A stretch of DNA of 64,000 bases. Source: Macrostomum hystrix. Lineage: Eukaryota > Platyhelminthes > Macrostomidae. Below are positions 1-11,880 of this stretch, piece after piece. The position numbers and the translations under genes were made by a program. The notes beneath the pieces were generated by a model. That model had not been told where the DNA came from. It made no database searches and was given only the letters and a program-made list of their open reading frames with translations. Each line of letters starts with the position of its first letter. Positions within the stretch are counted from its first letter, which is position 1. The DNA lies in NCBI GenBank assembly GCA_950097015.1, contig CATNEN010000038.1, positions 21,161,001-21,225,000 of the forward strand, written 5' to 3'.

Positions 1-1036
1 AGGTCCGACTGTTTGAAGCACTTTGAGCAACTAGTGTCCGGGCAGGCATAGAGCTTGGTAGGCCCTGAGCTGTTCCGGGATTCATTGGAAGCCAGATTAT
101 CCTCAGCAACAGCTTCATCGTGCTGGATTAACATCGAGCCTAGAGATCAGGATAAACCTGGTTATGAGGGGCCAACGAATTTCGGGACTGTAGAGCCATG
201 CGGGTCAGCCAGGCAATAGGTGGGTGAGTTAATTGTAGGGCTTTGATGCAGCCCTTCTCGCCTATCGGTAATTAAACCCGCATTCCGCCGTACGCTACGT
301 AGTTTAGATAGCGAATACATTTGGCCGTGAGATCACGCGCCCAGCTCGTGACAGTTGAGCAGGCTGCTAGACTAGTTAATACAAGCTATACATCCGTGCT
401 GCTTGAGCAGTTGAATTGCGTTTAATTTATTAGAGTTCATTTGACAGCTTAAATATCTAAGACGCTAGCATTCATGTTGCATAAGTAAAGCAAATGTAAC
501 GTAAATTTAGGACACAGGGGTCTGACCTTCTGGTGTCGAAAGCCTGACGTCAACTGGAGAGTCCGCAGCTGAATGCAGGCAGACCTCCTGCTGTTTTAAG
601 TGTGGTTAAAGTTGTGAAAACACGACTTAAATTCGGAGGACAAAAGTCGGTGGGCAAACGGGGTTTTCCCGACAGTCAACTTACCTGTTCAGGGGAATGA
701 AAAACTGCTTCTGCTTCTGCCAAAGAAATTCGTGTGAGCTCTTGCAATTGAACTGAATCAAAACTGAATGCAGTTCCACCGCACAGGTGTTCAGTTGAAG
801 ACTGTTGCATTTTATTCCCTGCGCTAACTCTAATAACAGACACAAAGTTACTTTTTAAAAAATTCAATACTTGTCATCGATTTTGTCTTCATTTATTAGC
901 TACCAAGCCCACCTGCCACTCTTCTATAATTGTCACTCAATTTTAGCTTCTCATTGGATGAAGGAGACATTAAATTTCTATTCGATAGAAACTGAATCTA
1001 CCTAGGCATGAAAGTCCTTAACCTACTAGAATTTCT
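1..1036. other. no recognisable gene
   Basis: I see no supported coding region, RNA gene or element here. The only open frame (676-867, minus, 63 codons) has no recognisable domain. Confidence 0.5.
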
Positions 1037-1262
1037 TGTAGCCCAGCGGATATAGCCTTAGAGCGTCAGACTGACGACTTGAAGGTCGGGGGTTCTATCC
1101 CCGAATCCACTGGAACAATTTGCGCCCAAGAGCAAGGCACTTAACTCTGCATTGCTACAGTTCAGCCAGCTATTGGTTTGGCGTCCTCCCAGTCCATGGA
1201 CTGAACAGCCGTACGCAGCCTTCACATAGATAAAGTCCGTAGCCTACTGAATAAATGTAGGT
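1037..1262 (+). repeat. SINE family S2, copy 1
   Basis: A tRNA-like head begins with TGTAGCCC and carries an A-box-like stretch and a B-box-like GGGTTCTATCCCC, followed by an unrelated body with CAGTCCATGGACTG and a 3' part with CCGTACGCAGCC. The same head and body recur in reverse at 1727-1954 and 14212-14464, which identifies a dispersed tRNA-derived SINE rather than a tRNA gene. A further diverged body fragment lies at about 1285-1350. Confidence 0.75.
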
Positions 1263-1726
1263 AGATAGATGTACAGTTAAGTGTGACAGCTGCAGCAATT
1301 TAAGGGCGGTTCCAAGTGCAGTTTACGGCTGTTCAGTCCGTGAACTTGGCAGACCATCGCATCAACCGGAGTTTAAACTTCAGCTAATATCAGAAAGGCA
1401 AGACCTTTAGAAAAATGGTATAAAAGGTGAGTCCTTAACCACCGGAAAAAAAGCAAGGTAATTCATTATCAATGATGGTTTGGTTAATTTGATTTAAATT
1501 GTCACCCAGTTATGACTTTCGCTTTTATTTTAATTTTTTTTCATCATTCTATACGATTTTATAGTCTACTTTATAGACTGAAATTATTGACGTTTAACTT
1601 CTAAGAGTTTCGAGTACCTATTCTTAGCGTAACCCAATTCAAAATAATTATTTATTCCTATAAAAAAGTTGTCAACATATGCACATTGCTACTTTTAGTA
1701 GATTCCGTCGCAGAGCAGTTGCTATG

Positions 1727-1954
1727 CCGACAGCACAGCCGCAGCTATTGCAGGCGCATCTGAAGGCTGCGTACGGCTTTTTAGTCCATGGACTGGGGGG
1801 CGCCATACCCACAGACCCACAGTCAAAAGGACAAAAAACTACTGGGTGGTGAACTCAAGCGATGCAGAATTAGGACACATTTTGTGCATTGGAGTTGGGA
1901 ATCGAACCCCTGACCTTCAAGTCGTAAGTCCTACGCTCTAGCTACTAGGCTACA
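1727..1954 (-). repeat. SINE family S2, copy 2
   Basis: Reverse-oriented copy. The tRNA-like head is at the right end, with a B box reading GGGTTCGATTCCC on the minus strand, and the body containing the CCATGG palindrome is at the left. Only fragments of the family are seen elsewhere: a tail near 9525-9600 and a tail near 15240-15290. Confidence 0.75.
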
Positions 1955-2262
1955 AAATGACTAGAAGTAAATATGAGGGACTTCAGAGCTTCCTATTTCT
2001 GACAGAGAGAGAGGTCAGGGGTTCGAAGCTCAGCCAAAGGGGAACCGATTTGTGTAGGTTCAATTTAACCCAGCTGTAAAATGGGCGGCATCTGGGCTAG
2101 GTGTTATTCATATTTGTTATTTGGAGAGGCCGCCGATCCATTAAAGTGCAAAACCATTTCAATTCTATTGCGCGACGTCTTAAGTCACTCTCAAACTGTC
2201 TCTGACTCTCGGGATCCTAAATCTTGTTAGTCTATAAATCTCGAAGATTCTCCTAACAGCGA

Positions 2263-2323
2263 GAGATTAGCCTACTATTTATCTGCATTTCGGACAAACT
2301 AAGCTATAAATATTCTCACACAT
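2263..2323. repeat. direct repeat flanking LINE copy 1, left
   Basis: About 61 bp starting GAGATTAGCCT and containing AAGCTATAAATATTCTCAC. It recurs with several substitutions at 3151-3211, on the other side of the LINE fragment. It is either a very long diverged target-site duplication or an older tandem duplication into which the LINE inserted. Confidence 0.7.
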
Positions 2324-2336
2324 ACACATACTGATA

Positions 2337-3150
2337 AATCAAAATGTCCACGGAGCAGAAATCTTCCTCCACTCAGTCAGCCAGGCGGCGATCCATGCCC
2401 TTGGACGCACGCACACCTGCTCGCGCGCAGTCCTCGACTGCTTCGCGCACTCAACCACTCAACCGCTTAGGGACCCATAACAAGGTGTCCCTAAGGTGGA
2501 TTCCAGGGCACTCTGGCCACCCTGGTAACGAATTGGCCGACAGCCTCGCCAAGGCCGGTTAGACGGGTTCGCTTTTTGGCCCCGTGCCTGCGGTCTCCAC
2601 CCCTACCGCCGTCGTCAACACTCGGATTAACCAGTGGGTGGCCTCAAAGCACAAGGACAGATGTATCAATACCGCCGATTGTCGGCAGTCTCGCGCTGCT
2701 GTCCCTTGTCCCTCTACTGCCCTTCGCAAAGCCCTGCTTGGACTCAACCGCAGGGACATCAGGGCACTCAACATGGCCCGCTCTGGCCACGGCTGTTTCG
2801 CTAGGCAAAATCCGTTGTGGGGAGTGCCCTTTCTGCCTCTCCTGCGTTGAGGATTTTATTTGCCACTGTCCCGCCTTCACTCAGGACAGGCTCACCTATC
2901 TCGGCCCAAACCCGGATCTCTCCGACGTTTTCAGGCCTGAGAACATCTGCCTGCACGTCCGTTACCCAAGGGCCACCGGGCGAGCGACTCTCCACTTCCT
3001 GGACTCTCCGGAGGAGGACCGCGCTGTGGACCGGATCCCCTGCGCGACACCGCAGCTTTAGTTGCCCGTGGTCGCCAGGGGCTAGCGGAATGGGCGGCAA
3101 CGCTTCCCCGCTGCATCCGAAGGATGCCCCCTGCAGCTAAGTCAAGTCAA
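2337..3150 (+). mobile_element. 5'-truncated non-LTR retrotransposon (RNase H and C-terminal zinc knuckle), dead
   Basis: The conceptual product includes the C-terminal half of an RNase H domain ([19 protein letters not shown]) and, in other frames, a cysteine/histidine cluster ([13 protein letters not shown], then ICHCPAF) typical of the 3' ends of RNase H-bearing LINEs. The frames are broken by at least two shifts and a premature stop, and compared with the copy at 16.1-17.0 kb it lacks about 9 bp inside the zinc cluster. The 3' end is a short (AAGTC)n tail, a microsatellite tail as in I/jockey-type LINEs. No reverse transcriptase remains. Clade assignment is uncertain. Confidence 0.85.
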
Positions 3151-3211
3151 GAGATTAGCCTGGTATTTATCACTAGTTCGGACAAGCTAAGCTATAAATA
3201 TTCTCACACAT
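3151..3211. repeat. direct repeat flanking LINE copy 1, right
   Basis: Partner of 2263-2323; it begins immediately after the (AAGTC)n tail of the LINE. Confidence 0.7.
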
Positions 3212-4299
3212 GCGAGCTAATCCTGCCTACATCGATCAAGCTGCTCTGCTTCAAGTGTCTTGCATAAAGGAAATCTTCAAAAAATTATCTTGAGAAATTA
3301 TAGATTTGTAACAAGACATCTGCGCAACAGAAATTCGTCCCAGCGCAGGTTGAACAAAAAGAAATGAAATGAATCGAACCATAATCGAAAAGAGCAGTGC
3401 TCACTCACACTATCGAATTTTTATGTCCTGACTTGACCCCCCGGCCGAAACTGTCTGAGATTTCCAGGTGTTTTTAAGCGCAATACATCATTCTGTTCTG
3501 TGTTGATGCTGCCATTCTTCCTTCGTCTAATTCAGCTTGCTATCTCTGGGATATACGCTTGGTAAACATTTATCCTCTGCACGTGTACTTTTTTTACGGC
3601 GGCGAACCTCGATTACACACACAGGCTCAATAGACTAATTGGGCCTGTCAAACCTGTTCGCATCTTCTCGGGACTGTCATGGTTTTTGTTTCAGCTTTAG
3701 ATTCTTTCTGTGGTTGTCTATTTTTAAAACAAATTGCATGTCGAGTCGAATTTTTAAAGTCATTTCTGGCGCATTGTGAGGTGCTAGTCAATAATGCATG
3801 CAGTAAGGCTGCTGACTTGGGCTAAGCTTGTTATCTCGGTTATTTATACAAAATCCTTTTTTGACGCCTATTTTTACTTGTAGCGTCTCTGTCTAGTCTA
3901 GTGGATTATTATAGAATGCTTTTAGTTTAATTAGTCAGTGTATATTTAGAGTTGCAAAATAATTTTAGAGACATGTATACTGTAATAATGAAAGTTATAT
4001 TTGATGAATTACAATTTAGATAGAGTAATAATAAGCTCATAAGGCGTGTCTAATTAATTAATTAATATCTACTTAATTATAAGAATCCCATGATTGGCTA
4101 GGCCAGAAAGAGGGTCCGACAGGGCGGAGAGAAAAAGAGGTTGTGAAAACCCTGGGGAAGTGGAGGGTTAACAGCGATCGATAAATAAAGGGGGGAGAGA
4201 AAATGCACATGGCTAGGCTATACTGGAGTGGGGTTGGCTCGACAGGGGCGCGGAGAAAAAATCGATAATAGCTAGTGGATTGCGTGGACGAGCCCAATT
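3212..4299. other. no recognisable gene
   Basis: Low-complexity AT-rich stretches and short frames only. I see no domain or element. Confidence 0.5.
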
Positions 4300-4499
4300 A
4301 CGAAAACTGCAAAGAAATTTCGTAATTTCGCGTTTCTAATTGACATTCTTTAAATATAATGTTCGTAAGAGTCCAATTAGCTAACTATTTCCCCTTTTTA
4401 CGAAAACTGCAAAGAAATTTCGTAATTTCGCGTTTCTAATTGACATTCTTTAAATATAATGTTCGTAAGAGTCCAATTAGCTAACTATTTCCCCTTTTC
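4300..4499. repeat. 100-bp tandem duplication
   Basis: Two copies of a 100-bp unit beginning ACGAAAACTGCAAAG, at 4300-4399 and 4400-4499. They appear essentially identical, so the duplication is recent. Confidence 0.9.
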
Positions 4500-4994
4500 C
4501 AATTAATAATTGCTAATCTGTCGAAAAATATATAAATTAGCACCCTTTTAGACTAAACTGCTGTACGCAGCGTAGAAATGGCCCCGGTGATATATATTCT
4601 TCAATGAAGAATAATTCCCAGTCTTCATTGAAGCAGTACAATAAAAAGACGAGACAAATGAACGCAAAATTTTAGTTTTTAATGATCCGCTAATTTATTT
4701 CATGCAAGCTCGCATCGTTGCTTAGATTCGCTTCGACACTACCTTTGACGGCGGCCGCCCACGCAGGCACTTATTCTCATTTTTGTAATGATAGACTATC
4801 ATTTGGCGCTTGTGACTTTCTTGGAAAATAAACCCGCATGATTTGAGGGCATCTCACAGCCCTGATTGTAGCCCTGATCTTTTTGTTTTTGTTTTGCAAG
4901 TGATTAAATATGCTATATTTGCGCTTAACAGTAGAAAAATAGAAAGCCCATCGGGGTATTTCAAATGCCCTTTCTTTTTTGTATCGCCTAAAAT

Positions 4995-5325
4995 ACATTA
5001 CCTATCGCGATGAAAATTCTAAAATTTTCCTCTCCCTGATGAAACAACTTTTTTACTGAAGTAGGCAGTGGGCAAATCGGTCATTCGGTTTGGGAGCGGT
5101 CGTGAAGTAGGCAGTGGGCAAATCGGTCATTCGGTTTGGGAGCTGTCGTGAAGTAGGCAGTGGGCAAATCGGTCATTCGGTTTGGGAGCTGTCGTGAAGT
5201 AGGCAGTGGGCAAATCGGTCATTCGGTTTGGGAGCTGTCGTGAAGTAGGCATTGGGTATTTGAAACAGCCCGTGGTCTTCCCCCGGGGGAAGATATCGTT
5301 GTCTTTCTACTGTCAAAGTCTCCTA
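4995..5325. repeat. dispersed repeat R1, copy with four 46-bp tandem units
   Basis: Contains TTTCCTCTCCCTGATGAAAC-like sequence followed by four tandem 46-bp units (about 5057-5246) built on CGGTCATTCGGTTTGGGAGC, then CCCGTGGTC and GTCTTTCTACTGTCAAAG. Matching segments occur at 17932-18240, 18660-18765, 32530-32750 and 49940-50280. The family looks like a non-autonomous element, but I cannot define its ends. Confidence 0.7.
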
Positions 5326-5398
5326 GGTTCTCTAGATCCCATCTTTCCCCATCCATGCTTCTCCCCTCAATCCTTCTCCTCTATCCCATTGCCTACAT

Positions 5399-5865
5399 CA
5401 GGGGTGTGCAAACTCCGGCCCGCGGGCCAGATGCGGCCCTCGAAGCTCCCAAATCCGGCCCGTTGCCCCTTCTGACATCTACAGTGTCCTGTTTCATCTC
5501 TCTCGTGTCTAATATCTCCCGTGTCTCATCGCTCTCGTATCTAATCTCTTCCCTGTCTTATCTCTCCCGTGTCTAATCTCTCCTGTGTCTCATCGCTCTC
5601 GTATCTAATCTCTTCCCTGTCTTATCTCTCCCGTGTCTAATCTCTCCCGTGTCTCATCGCTCTCGTATCTAATCTCTCCCGTGTCTAGTCTCTCCCGTGT
5701 CTAATTTCTCCCGTGTCTAATCTCTTCCCTGTCTAATCTCTCCCGTGTCCCATCTTTCCTGTGTCTCATCTCTCCCGTGTCTCATATTTATACAGTCAAT
5801 GCGGCCCGCTGTCGTCTTTTAGGCTCTCTCTTTGGCCCGCCAGCAAATAAGTTTTCCCACCCCTG
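5399..5865. mobile_element. complete non-autonomous hAT-type element
   Basis: The ends are CAGGGGTGTGCAAAC and GTTTTCCCACCCCTG, terminal inverted repeats matching at 13 of 15 positions. They are flanked by a perfect 8-bp target-site duplication, GCCTACAT (5391-5398 and 5866-5873), the diagnostic length for hAT. The interior has GGCCCGCGGGCC-type subterminal sequence and a minisatellite of about 18-bp units (CTCTCCCGTGTCTAAT) from about 5480 to 5790. There is no transposase. A degenerate relative lies at 17420-17807. Confidence 0.92.
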
Positions 5866-6261
5866 GCCTACATACTGTTATTCTTAAGAATTGTGAGAAC
5901 TTAGTAAATAACACATATGGTGCGATTAAACATGACAAAATTGTTGCCAAGTAGCTCGCTGTTTTTTGTTTCTATTTTTACACAGCTTTTTATCTGCACA
6001 GGAAAATTCATGATTGATTAGGTGCGATGCAACGGAATTAGTTGTTTAAAACAAAACATGTTATTAATTAAGCCATGCAAACTCAACATTTTCAAAGCCA
6101 CCAAAGTGCAGGAAAAAAAATTATGCGCAAGAAAATGGACAAGCATACCAGAATCAACCGTCTACGAGCGCAATCTGCCAAAAATATTCCAGAAATCTAC
6201 CATCCGATCTACCAGAGATCGCCCGTCTAAGGTCATCCAGTCTGCCAGGATGACAGGGCAA

Positions 6262-7092
6262 TCAGCCGTCAATCCATTCATCGATTTCTTGCGGATCGAA
6301 GCTGACAACTGGCAGCGACCGGGGTAGCAGAGGAGTCACAGCCGCTGCCAGCGACGTCGCGACGGCCGCTCTGGCGGTCCCAGGTGCTTGATGACGATAT
6401 TCCTCATCGTCGTCGTCCTCCTCCTCTTCATCGGCTCGCAGAAGCCGACTGCAGCCCAGCAGTTTTAGCAGTTCAGTCTTCAGGCCGTCGTTGAGAAATC
6501 CGTACAGGATTGGATTAGCGCAGGCCGACACGAGGATTAACAACAGGGAGGCACTCTGAACTAGCTGCACTGGCAGGCGAATCTCTTTGTCAGCTTCGGC
6601 CACTGCCTCCGCCGGATCCAGTCGCCAGGCCTGAATGTCGTTAACAAGATTCGACAGGCTCAGAGGCAACCAGGACAGGGCGAACAGCAGCCCGATTGTC
6701 AGCAGGATGGCGTTGGTTCGCCGGTGTCTTTTCTCCTCGCGTCGACACCGCTGCATCTGGTAGGCCGACTGGCAGCTCTCGCGCCGGTACTGAATCTTCT
6801 GGGCTAGTCGGGCGTGGATGCGCCAGTAGGCTAGCGTCAGGATTGCCAGCGGGATGAGGTACTGAGCGAACAGGGTCGCCAGGCTGTACACCACCTTGGC
6901 GGCGCGAATCAGCCGACTGTCGGAGCTCTCAGAGCAGAAGTGCATTTGCCGGTGCATCAGCAGCCAGTTGCGGGCTACGTTGGCGAAGATCAATGGAGGC
7001 GATGCTAGCACCGCGGAGGCGCCCCAGATTAGGCCGATGCACAGGGCCAGCAGCTCCTTGCTGACCGGCAGTTGGTTGGGGTGTACAACCGC
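6262..7092 (-). CDS. NPY/NPF-type GPCR, exon 2 (TM4 to C-terminus)
   Basis: 277 codons including the stop. The exon opens in phase 0 with AVVHPNQLP after an ag acceptor at 7093-7094, completing the intracellular-loop-2 sequence begun in exon 1. It holds TM4 (IGLIWGASAVL), an extracellular-loop-2 cysteine, TM5, a basic third loop, TM6 (LFALSWLPLSLSN, with the W-x-P motif) and TM7 with ANPILYGFLND, where NPILYGF is typical of neuropeptide Y/F receptors. The tail has one possible palmitoylated cysteine (LLGCSR) and an acidic run of about ten Glu/Asp. The region downstream (5874-6261) holds nothing I recognise. Confidence 0.88.
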   Translation of the reverse strand, partial: AVVHPNQLPVSKELLALCIGLIWGASAVLASPPLIFANVARNWLLMHRQMHFCSESSDSRLIRAAKVVYSLATLFAQYLIPLAILTLAYWRIHARLAQKIQYRRESCQSAYQMQRCRREEKRHRRTNAILLTIGLLFALSWLPLSLSNLVNDIQAWRLDPAEAVAEADKEIRLPVQLVQSASLLLILVSACANPILYGFLNDGLKTELLKLLGCSRLLRADEEEEDDDDEEYRHQAPGTARAAVATSLAAAVTPLLPRSLPVVSFDPQEIDEWIDG

Positions 7093-7194
7093 CTGGTGTT
7101 TTGGTTGGTTGGGTTGTAGTTTTGGTTGGTGGGTCAGAAATATCTAAATTCTAATTGATCGAAACTTTGGTTTTTTGTCAAAAATTCGTATTTA

Positions 7195-7625
7195 TAGAGG
7201 GTCAGAAGGTCATGTTTCTAGTGGGCATAAAGGTGGTGGTTCTAGTAGGTTAGAAAGTCTTGGTTCTAGTAGGTTAGAAAGTCTTGGTTCTAGTAGGTTA
7301 GAAAGTCTTGGTTTTAGTAGGTTAGAAAGTCTTGGTTCTAGTAGGTTAGAAAGTCTTGGTTCTAGTGGGTACGACAGTCTTGGTATTGGTGGGAAACATC
7401 GTCATTTTTCTATTCGGTCAGAAGGTCTTGGTTCAAATGGATCAGAAGGTCTTGGTTCAAGTGGGTCAGAAGGTCTTGGTTCAAGTGGGTCAGAAGGTCT
7501 TGGTTCAAGTGGGTCAGAAGGTCTTGGTTGAAGTGGGTCGGAAGGTCTTGGTTCAAGTGGGTCAGAAGGTCTTGGTTCAAGTGGGGAAAAAAGTCTTAGT
7601 TCAAGTAGGTCTGATGGTCATGTTT
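7195..7625. repeat. 24-bp minisatellite in GPCR intron
   Basis: About 17 units of 24 bp in two variant blocks: TAGGTTAGAAAGTCTTGG in the left half and GTGGGTCAGAAGGTCTTGG in the right half. Being a multiple of three it is open in several frames, but I do not consider it coding. Confidence 0.92.
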
Positions 7626-8342
7626 TCTTAGGTTTTTCTAGCAATTCATCAAACGTTTACAATTTTTATCTAAGAAATATTTTCAACACTAGCAGATATA
7701 GTCACGGAGGGCCCAAAGGCTCGGGAATCTCTTGAGGTCGAATGCAGTTAAAATTTGTTTAAATTTCCTTCACAATAATTTTTTTGCTTTCTCTCCTAAA
7801 AATGTAAATATGCCTATATTTTACTACAATTTTTATTAAAGTCGTAAAATTAAATTTTTCCAGCAATGCTTCTCAATATAAAAACAATTTTTATGAGTCC
7901 TTCTCAAAATAAAATTTTCTTAAGAGATTTCAGACATTTAAACTTCTCTCGGGGCATTAAGGTTCCTGGATATCTCAGCGACTGTTAATCCAGTTTAAAG
8001 ATCAGATGCAAATTGCTTTCCGAACCAGTAGGTCTCAAATCTGAGTCGGCTTCTCTCAGAGCTGCTGATTTTAGTTTCCACTTCTTTGATAATCGCGAAT
8101 TCAAAATAAACATCAACCCCTCCTTTCAGTTCAGTTGGCGCCAATGCTTGGCCTCAGATGACCTCAAATTGGCTCGACTGAAAAAAATCACCAGAGCTTT
8201 GAAAGTCACTTGGGATGTTTGGGACAAAAGTGTGAGTTCACATTTTCACAGTACAAAATACTGGAACAGAGCTGAAACTGATTCCTTCATTAGTCATTTT
8301 TTATCCGTCAATTATTGGTGCCTTTGTAGTTTAGTCTTCTAC
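7626..8342. other. unique intronic sequence
   Basis: AT-rich intronic sequence. The frame beginning near 8013 has no recognisable domain and runs straight into the adjacent minisatellite. Confidence 0.5.
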
Positions 8343-8870
8343 TTTCGTTCTTCACTCATCCTTCAACCCCTATCATCATTCCCCTATCATTCTTCCCCTA
8401 TCATTCTTCACCAATCATTCTTCCCCTATCCTTCTTCCCCTATCATTCTTCCCCTATCATTCTTCCCCTATCATTCTTCACCTATCATTCTTCACCTATC
8501 CTTCTTCCCCTATCCTTCTTACCCTATCATTCTTCCCCTATCCTTCTTACCCTATCATTCTTCCCCTATCCTTCTTCCCCTATCATTCTTCCCCTATCCT
8601 TCTTCCCGTATCATTCTTCCCCTATCATTCTTCCCCTATCATTCTTCCCCTATTATTCTTCCCCTATCCTTCTTCCCCTATCATTCTTCCCCTATCATTC
8701 TTCCCCTATCATTCTTCCCCTATCATTCTTCCCCTATCCTTCTTCCTTAATCCTTCTTACCCTATCCTTCTAACCCCATCCTTCTCCTATCATTCTACCC
8801 CTAATATCTGTCCTCATTATTCTTTCCTTATCCTTCTTCCCTATCCTTCTACCCTCATCCTTCTTCTCCC
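8343..8870. repeat. 14-bp minisatellite in GPCR intron
   Basis: Tandem CCCCTATCATTCTT units (14 bp) with CAT/CCT variation, decaying towards the right end. The open plus-strand frame through it is a by-product of the period. Confidence 0.92.
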
Positions 8871-9604
8871 ATGTTACATCCTTGGCTTTCTTTCCTTCCG
8901 TACTGTATGGTCATTTTCCTGTCTAATCCTGTCTTTCATGCTCAGAGTCCCGAGAGCATTCTCGAAATCTCACAAGTTTATATTTTATCCTGTTTGAGTC
9001 CAGTGCTGACACAGGCAATGAGATACATCACTGCACTGAGCACACCCAACTGCTCAGAGACAAAGCTAGCAGTCGACTCACACGGACACTGAGCATAGGG
9101 AATCTCTCTTGCCCTAATTAGCTCGAATTCCGACTCAAATGGATAAATGAGAAAATTCAATTATCCGCATCTGCTCAGTTCAAGCCTTGTTGCAGAAACA
9201 TATCTGCTCACTTTCAACCAGCAAGTATAGCTGTCATGTCATCTTCCTCTCTCAATACTTTTCTGACAGAATCAGAAAGTTCTAGAAGGAATTATTAGTC
9301 TGAGGACAAAAAATTCATTTCCTATGACAGCAGACTAAGCCCTCTATGTGGCTTCTCAGCTTGGCCAAATATGGCTAATTAGTGCAGGTCTGGCAAGACA
9401 CCAGAGCTTTCTAAACATGAAGGGCTGAATGAGTTCTGTTTGAATGACGCTTTCACTTAGGGATCACTAAAAATTCTTGAAGTAGATATAGAAGGTATAG
9501 CCAACCCAGTTAGGCCTCATGTACAGCAATTGTCCCAACCGCAGCTATTGTGCGGTACTTCCAAGGACTGTGTACAGACTATTCAGTCCATTGACTACTA
9601 AATC

Positions 9605-10030
9605 CTAGGCGAGAAATCCTCAATGGGAAATCCTCGGTGGGAAATCCTCTATGGGAAATCCTCTATGGGAAATCCTCGGTGGGAAATCCACGGTGGGAAA
9701 TCCAAGGACCACTAGTAGATACTCTACTTGAGTAGTCCGTGGGGAAATCCTCGGTGGGAAATCCTCGGTTGGAAATCCTCGGTGAGAAATCCTCGGTTGG
9801 AAATCCTCGGTGGGAAATCCACGATGGGAAATCCAAGGACTACTAGTAGATACTCTACTTGAGCAGTCCGTGGGGAAATCCTCGGTGGGAAATCCTGGGT
9901 TGGAAATCCTCGGTGGCAAATCCTCTATGGGAAATCCTCGGTGGGAAATCCTCTATGGGAAATCCTCGGTGGGAAATCCTCTATGGGAAATCCTCGGTGG
10001 TAAATCCTCAGTGAGAAATCCTCGGTGGGT
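9605..10030. repeat. 14-bp minisatellite with embedded spacer, GPCR intron
   Basis: Units of GGTGGGAAATCCTC (14 bp). A non-array spacer (ACTAGTAGATACTCTACTTG) appears twice, near 9710 and 9840, so a larger segment has itself been duplicated. Confidence 0.9.
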
Positions 10031-10317
10031 AAAACTCGTTAAAAAAACAACAAATTTTTACAGTTCGGCTGTGTTTCAGTATTCAGTGGCGCAGAAAATT
10101 TTATGCAATACTAAATTTCAGAATTCTGATTCATTAAAGTCAACTAAAAAGCCCAACAATAGGACTCATTGAGCACTGCTTTGGCATTTTAGTGAGCGTA
10201 TCCAGAGAGAATGAGAAATATTCAGAATGTTACTCATGGGTGATTTTTTTATTACGAGAAAATTTAGTTGAAAAAAATCTGGGATTCAATAAAGCAAAGA
10301 GTTGACGATGCAGTGAG

Positions 10318-10545
10318 AGGCGGAGACAGAGAGAGACAGAGAGACAAAGAGACAGAGAGAGACCGAGAGACAAAGAGACAGAGAGACAGAGAGAGACAGA
10401 GACAGAGAGACAGAGACAGAGACAGAGGACAGAGACAGAGACAGAGAGACAGAGCGACAGAGACAGAGACAGACAGAGAGACAGAGCGACAGAGACAGAG
10501 ACAGACAGAGGGACAGAGAGATAGAGAGACAGAGAGACAGGTACA
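10318..10545. repeat. GAGACA-type microsatellite
   Basis: Purine-rich repeat of GAGACA and GAGAGACA units, fully inside the GPCR intron. Confidence 0.95.
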
Positions 10546-10979
10546 CTTTCTGAAAGATTTAGCAAGCGGTGATTCCAGTAGCAGCTTTTTCATGGGCAAA
10601 TAGCAGGCATAGGCGTTGCTGCATATTTGGATTTAATAAGGCTCGGAATTAGGAAAATTTAGGAAAATATTTTTGCTACACACTCAAAGCTTCATCAAAG
10701 CTAGAGAGTAGTGAAGAGCGGGCATCCACTTTGAGGATTAATTACGTTGCAGAAAGCAAAAGAAAAAGAGAAGCCAAGAAGTGTTTCCATACTGCAGTCG
10801 AGTGGCTAATGGAATGAAGGACATTGGTTCGAGTGGCTCGACGCTTTGAACTCAGCCGATGAAAGCCTGAGAAGAAGTGGAAAAACTAATTACTGTAGAG
10901 ATGGGAGCGATAAGACCCTGATCTAAAAAGAGGATTTGGGATTGATATAGAGACAGTTAAGAGAGTGCGTTTGGGAGAT

Positions 10980-11880
10980 TATAGTGAGATGGGAGATGAC
11001 TGTGAGATGGGAGATGGTAGTTAGATGGGAGATGACTGTGAGATGGGAGATGACTGTGAGATGGGAGATGACTGTGAGATGGGAGATGACAGTGAGATGG
11101 GAGATGACTGTGAGATGGGAGATGACTGTGAGATGGGAGATGACTGTGAGATGGGAGATGACTGTGAGATGGGAGATGACTGTGAGATGGGAGATGACTG
11201 TGAGATGGGAGATGACTGTGAGATGGGAGATGACTGTGAAATGGGAGATGACTGTGAGATGGGAGATGACTGTGAGATGGGAGATGGCTGTGAGATGGGA
11301 GATGACTGTGAGATGGGAGATGACTGTGAGATGGGAGATGGTAGTGAGATAGGCTATGACTGTGAGATGGAAGATGGCAGTGAGATGGGAGATGACAGTG
11401 AGATGGGAGATGACTGTGAGATGGGAGATGGCAGTGAGATAGGCTATGACAGTGAGATGGGAGATGACAGTGAGATGGGAGATGACAGTGAGATGGGAGA
11501 TGACTGTGAGATGGGAGATGGTAGTTAGATGGGAGATGACTGTGATATGGGAGATGGTAGTGAGATGGGAGATGACAGTGAGATGGGAGATGACAGTGAG
11601 ATGGGAGATGACTGTGATATGGGAGATGGTAGTTAGATGGGAGATGACTGTGAGATGGGAGATGACTGTGAGATGGGAGATGGCAGTGAGATGGGAGATG
11701 GCAGTGAGATGGGAGATGGCAGTGAGATGGGAGATGGCAGTGAGATGGGAGATGGCAGTGAGATGGGAGATGACAGTGAGATGGGAGATGACTGTGATAT
11801 GGGAGATGGTAGTTAGATGGGAGATGACTGTGAGATGGGAGATGGCAGTGAGATGGGAGATGGCAGTGAGATGGGAGAGA
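10980..11880. repeat. 18-bp minisatellite, about 50 units
   Basis: Units of GAGATGGGAGATGACTGT with alternative GGCAGT, GGTAGT and GACAGT ends. The period of 18 leaves open frames on both strands (332 codons on minus); these are artefacts of the array. Confidence 0.95.

Noticed and set aside
6022-6327. 101-aa plus-strand protein overlapping the GPCR 3' end
   Set aside because: No recognisable domain; it overlaps the receptor coding exon in antisense.
8013-8750. 245-aa plus-strand protein
   Set aside because: Its C-terminal half is the 14-bp array and the N-terminal half has no domain; it lies within the GPCR intron.
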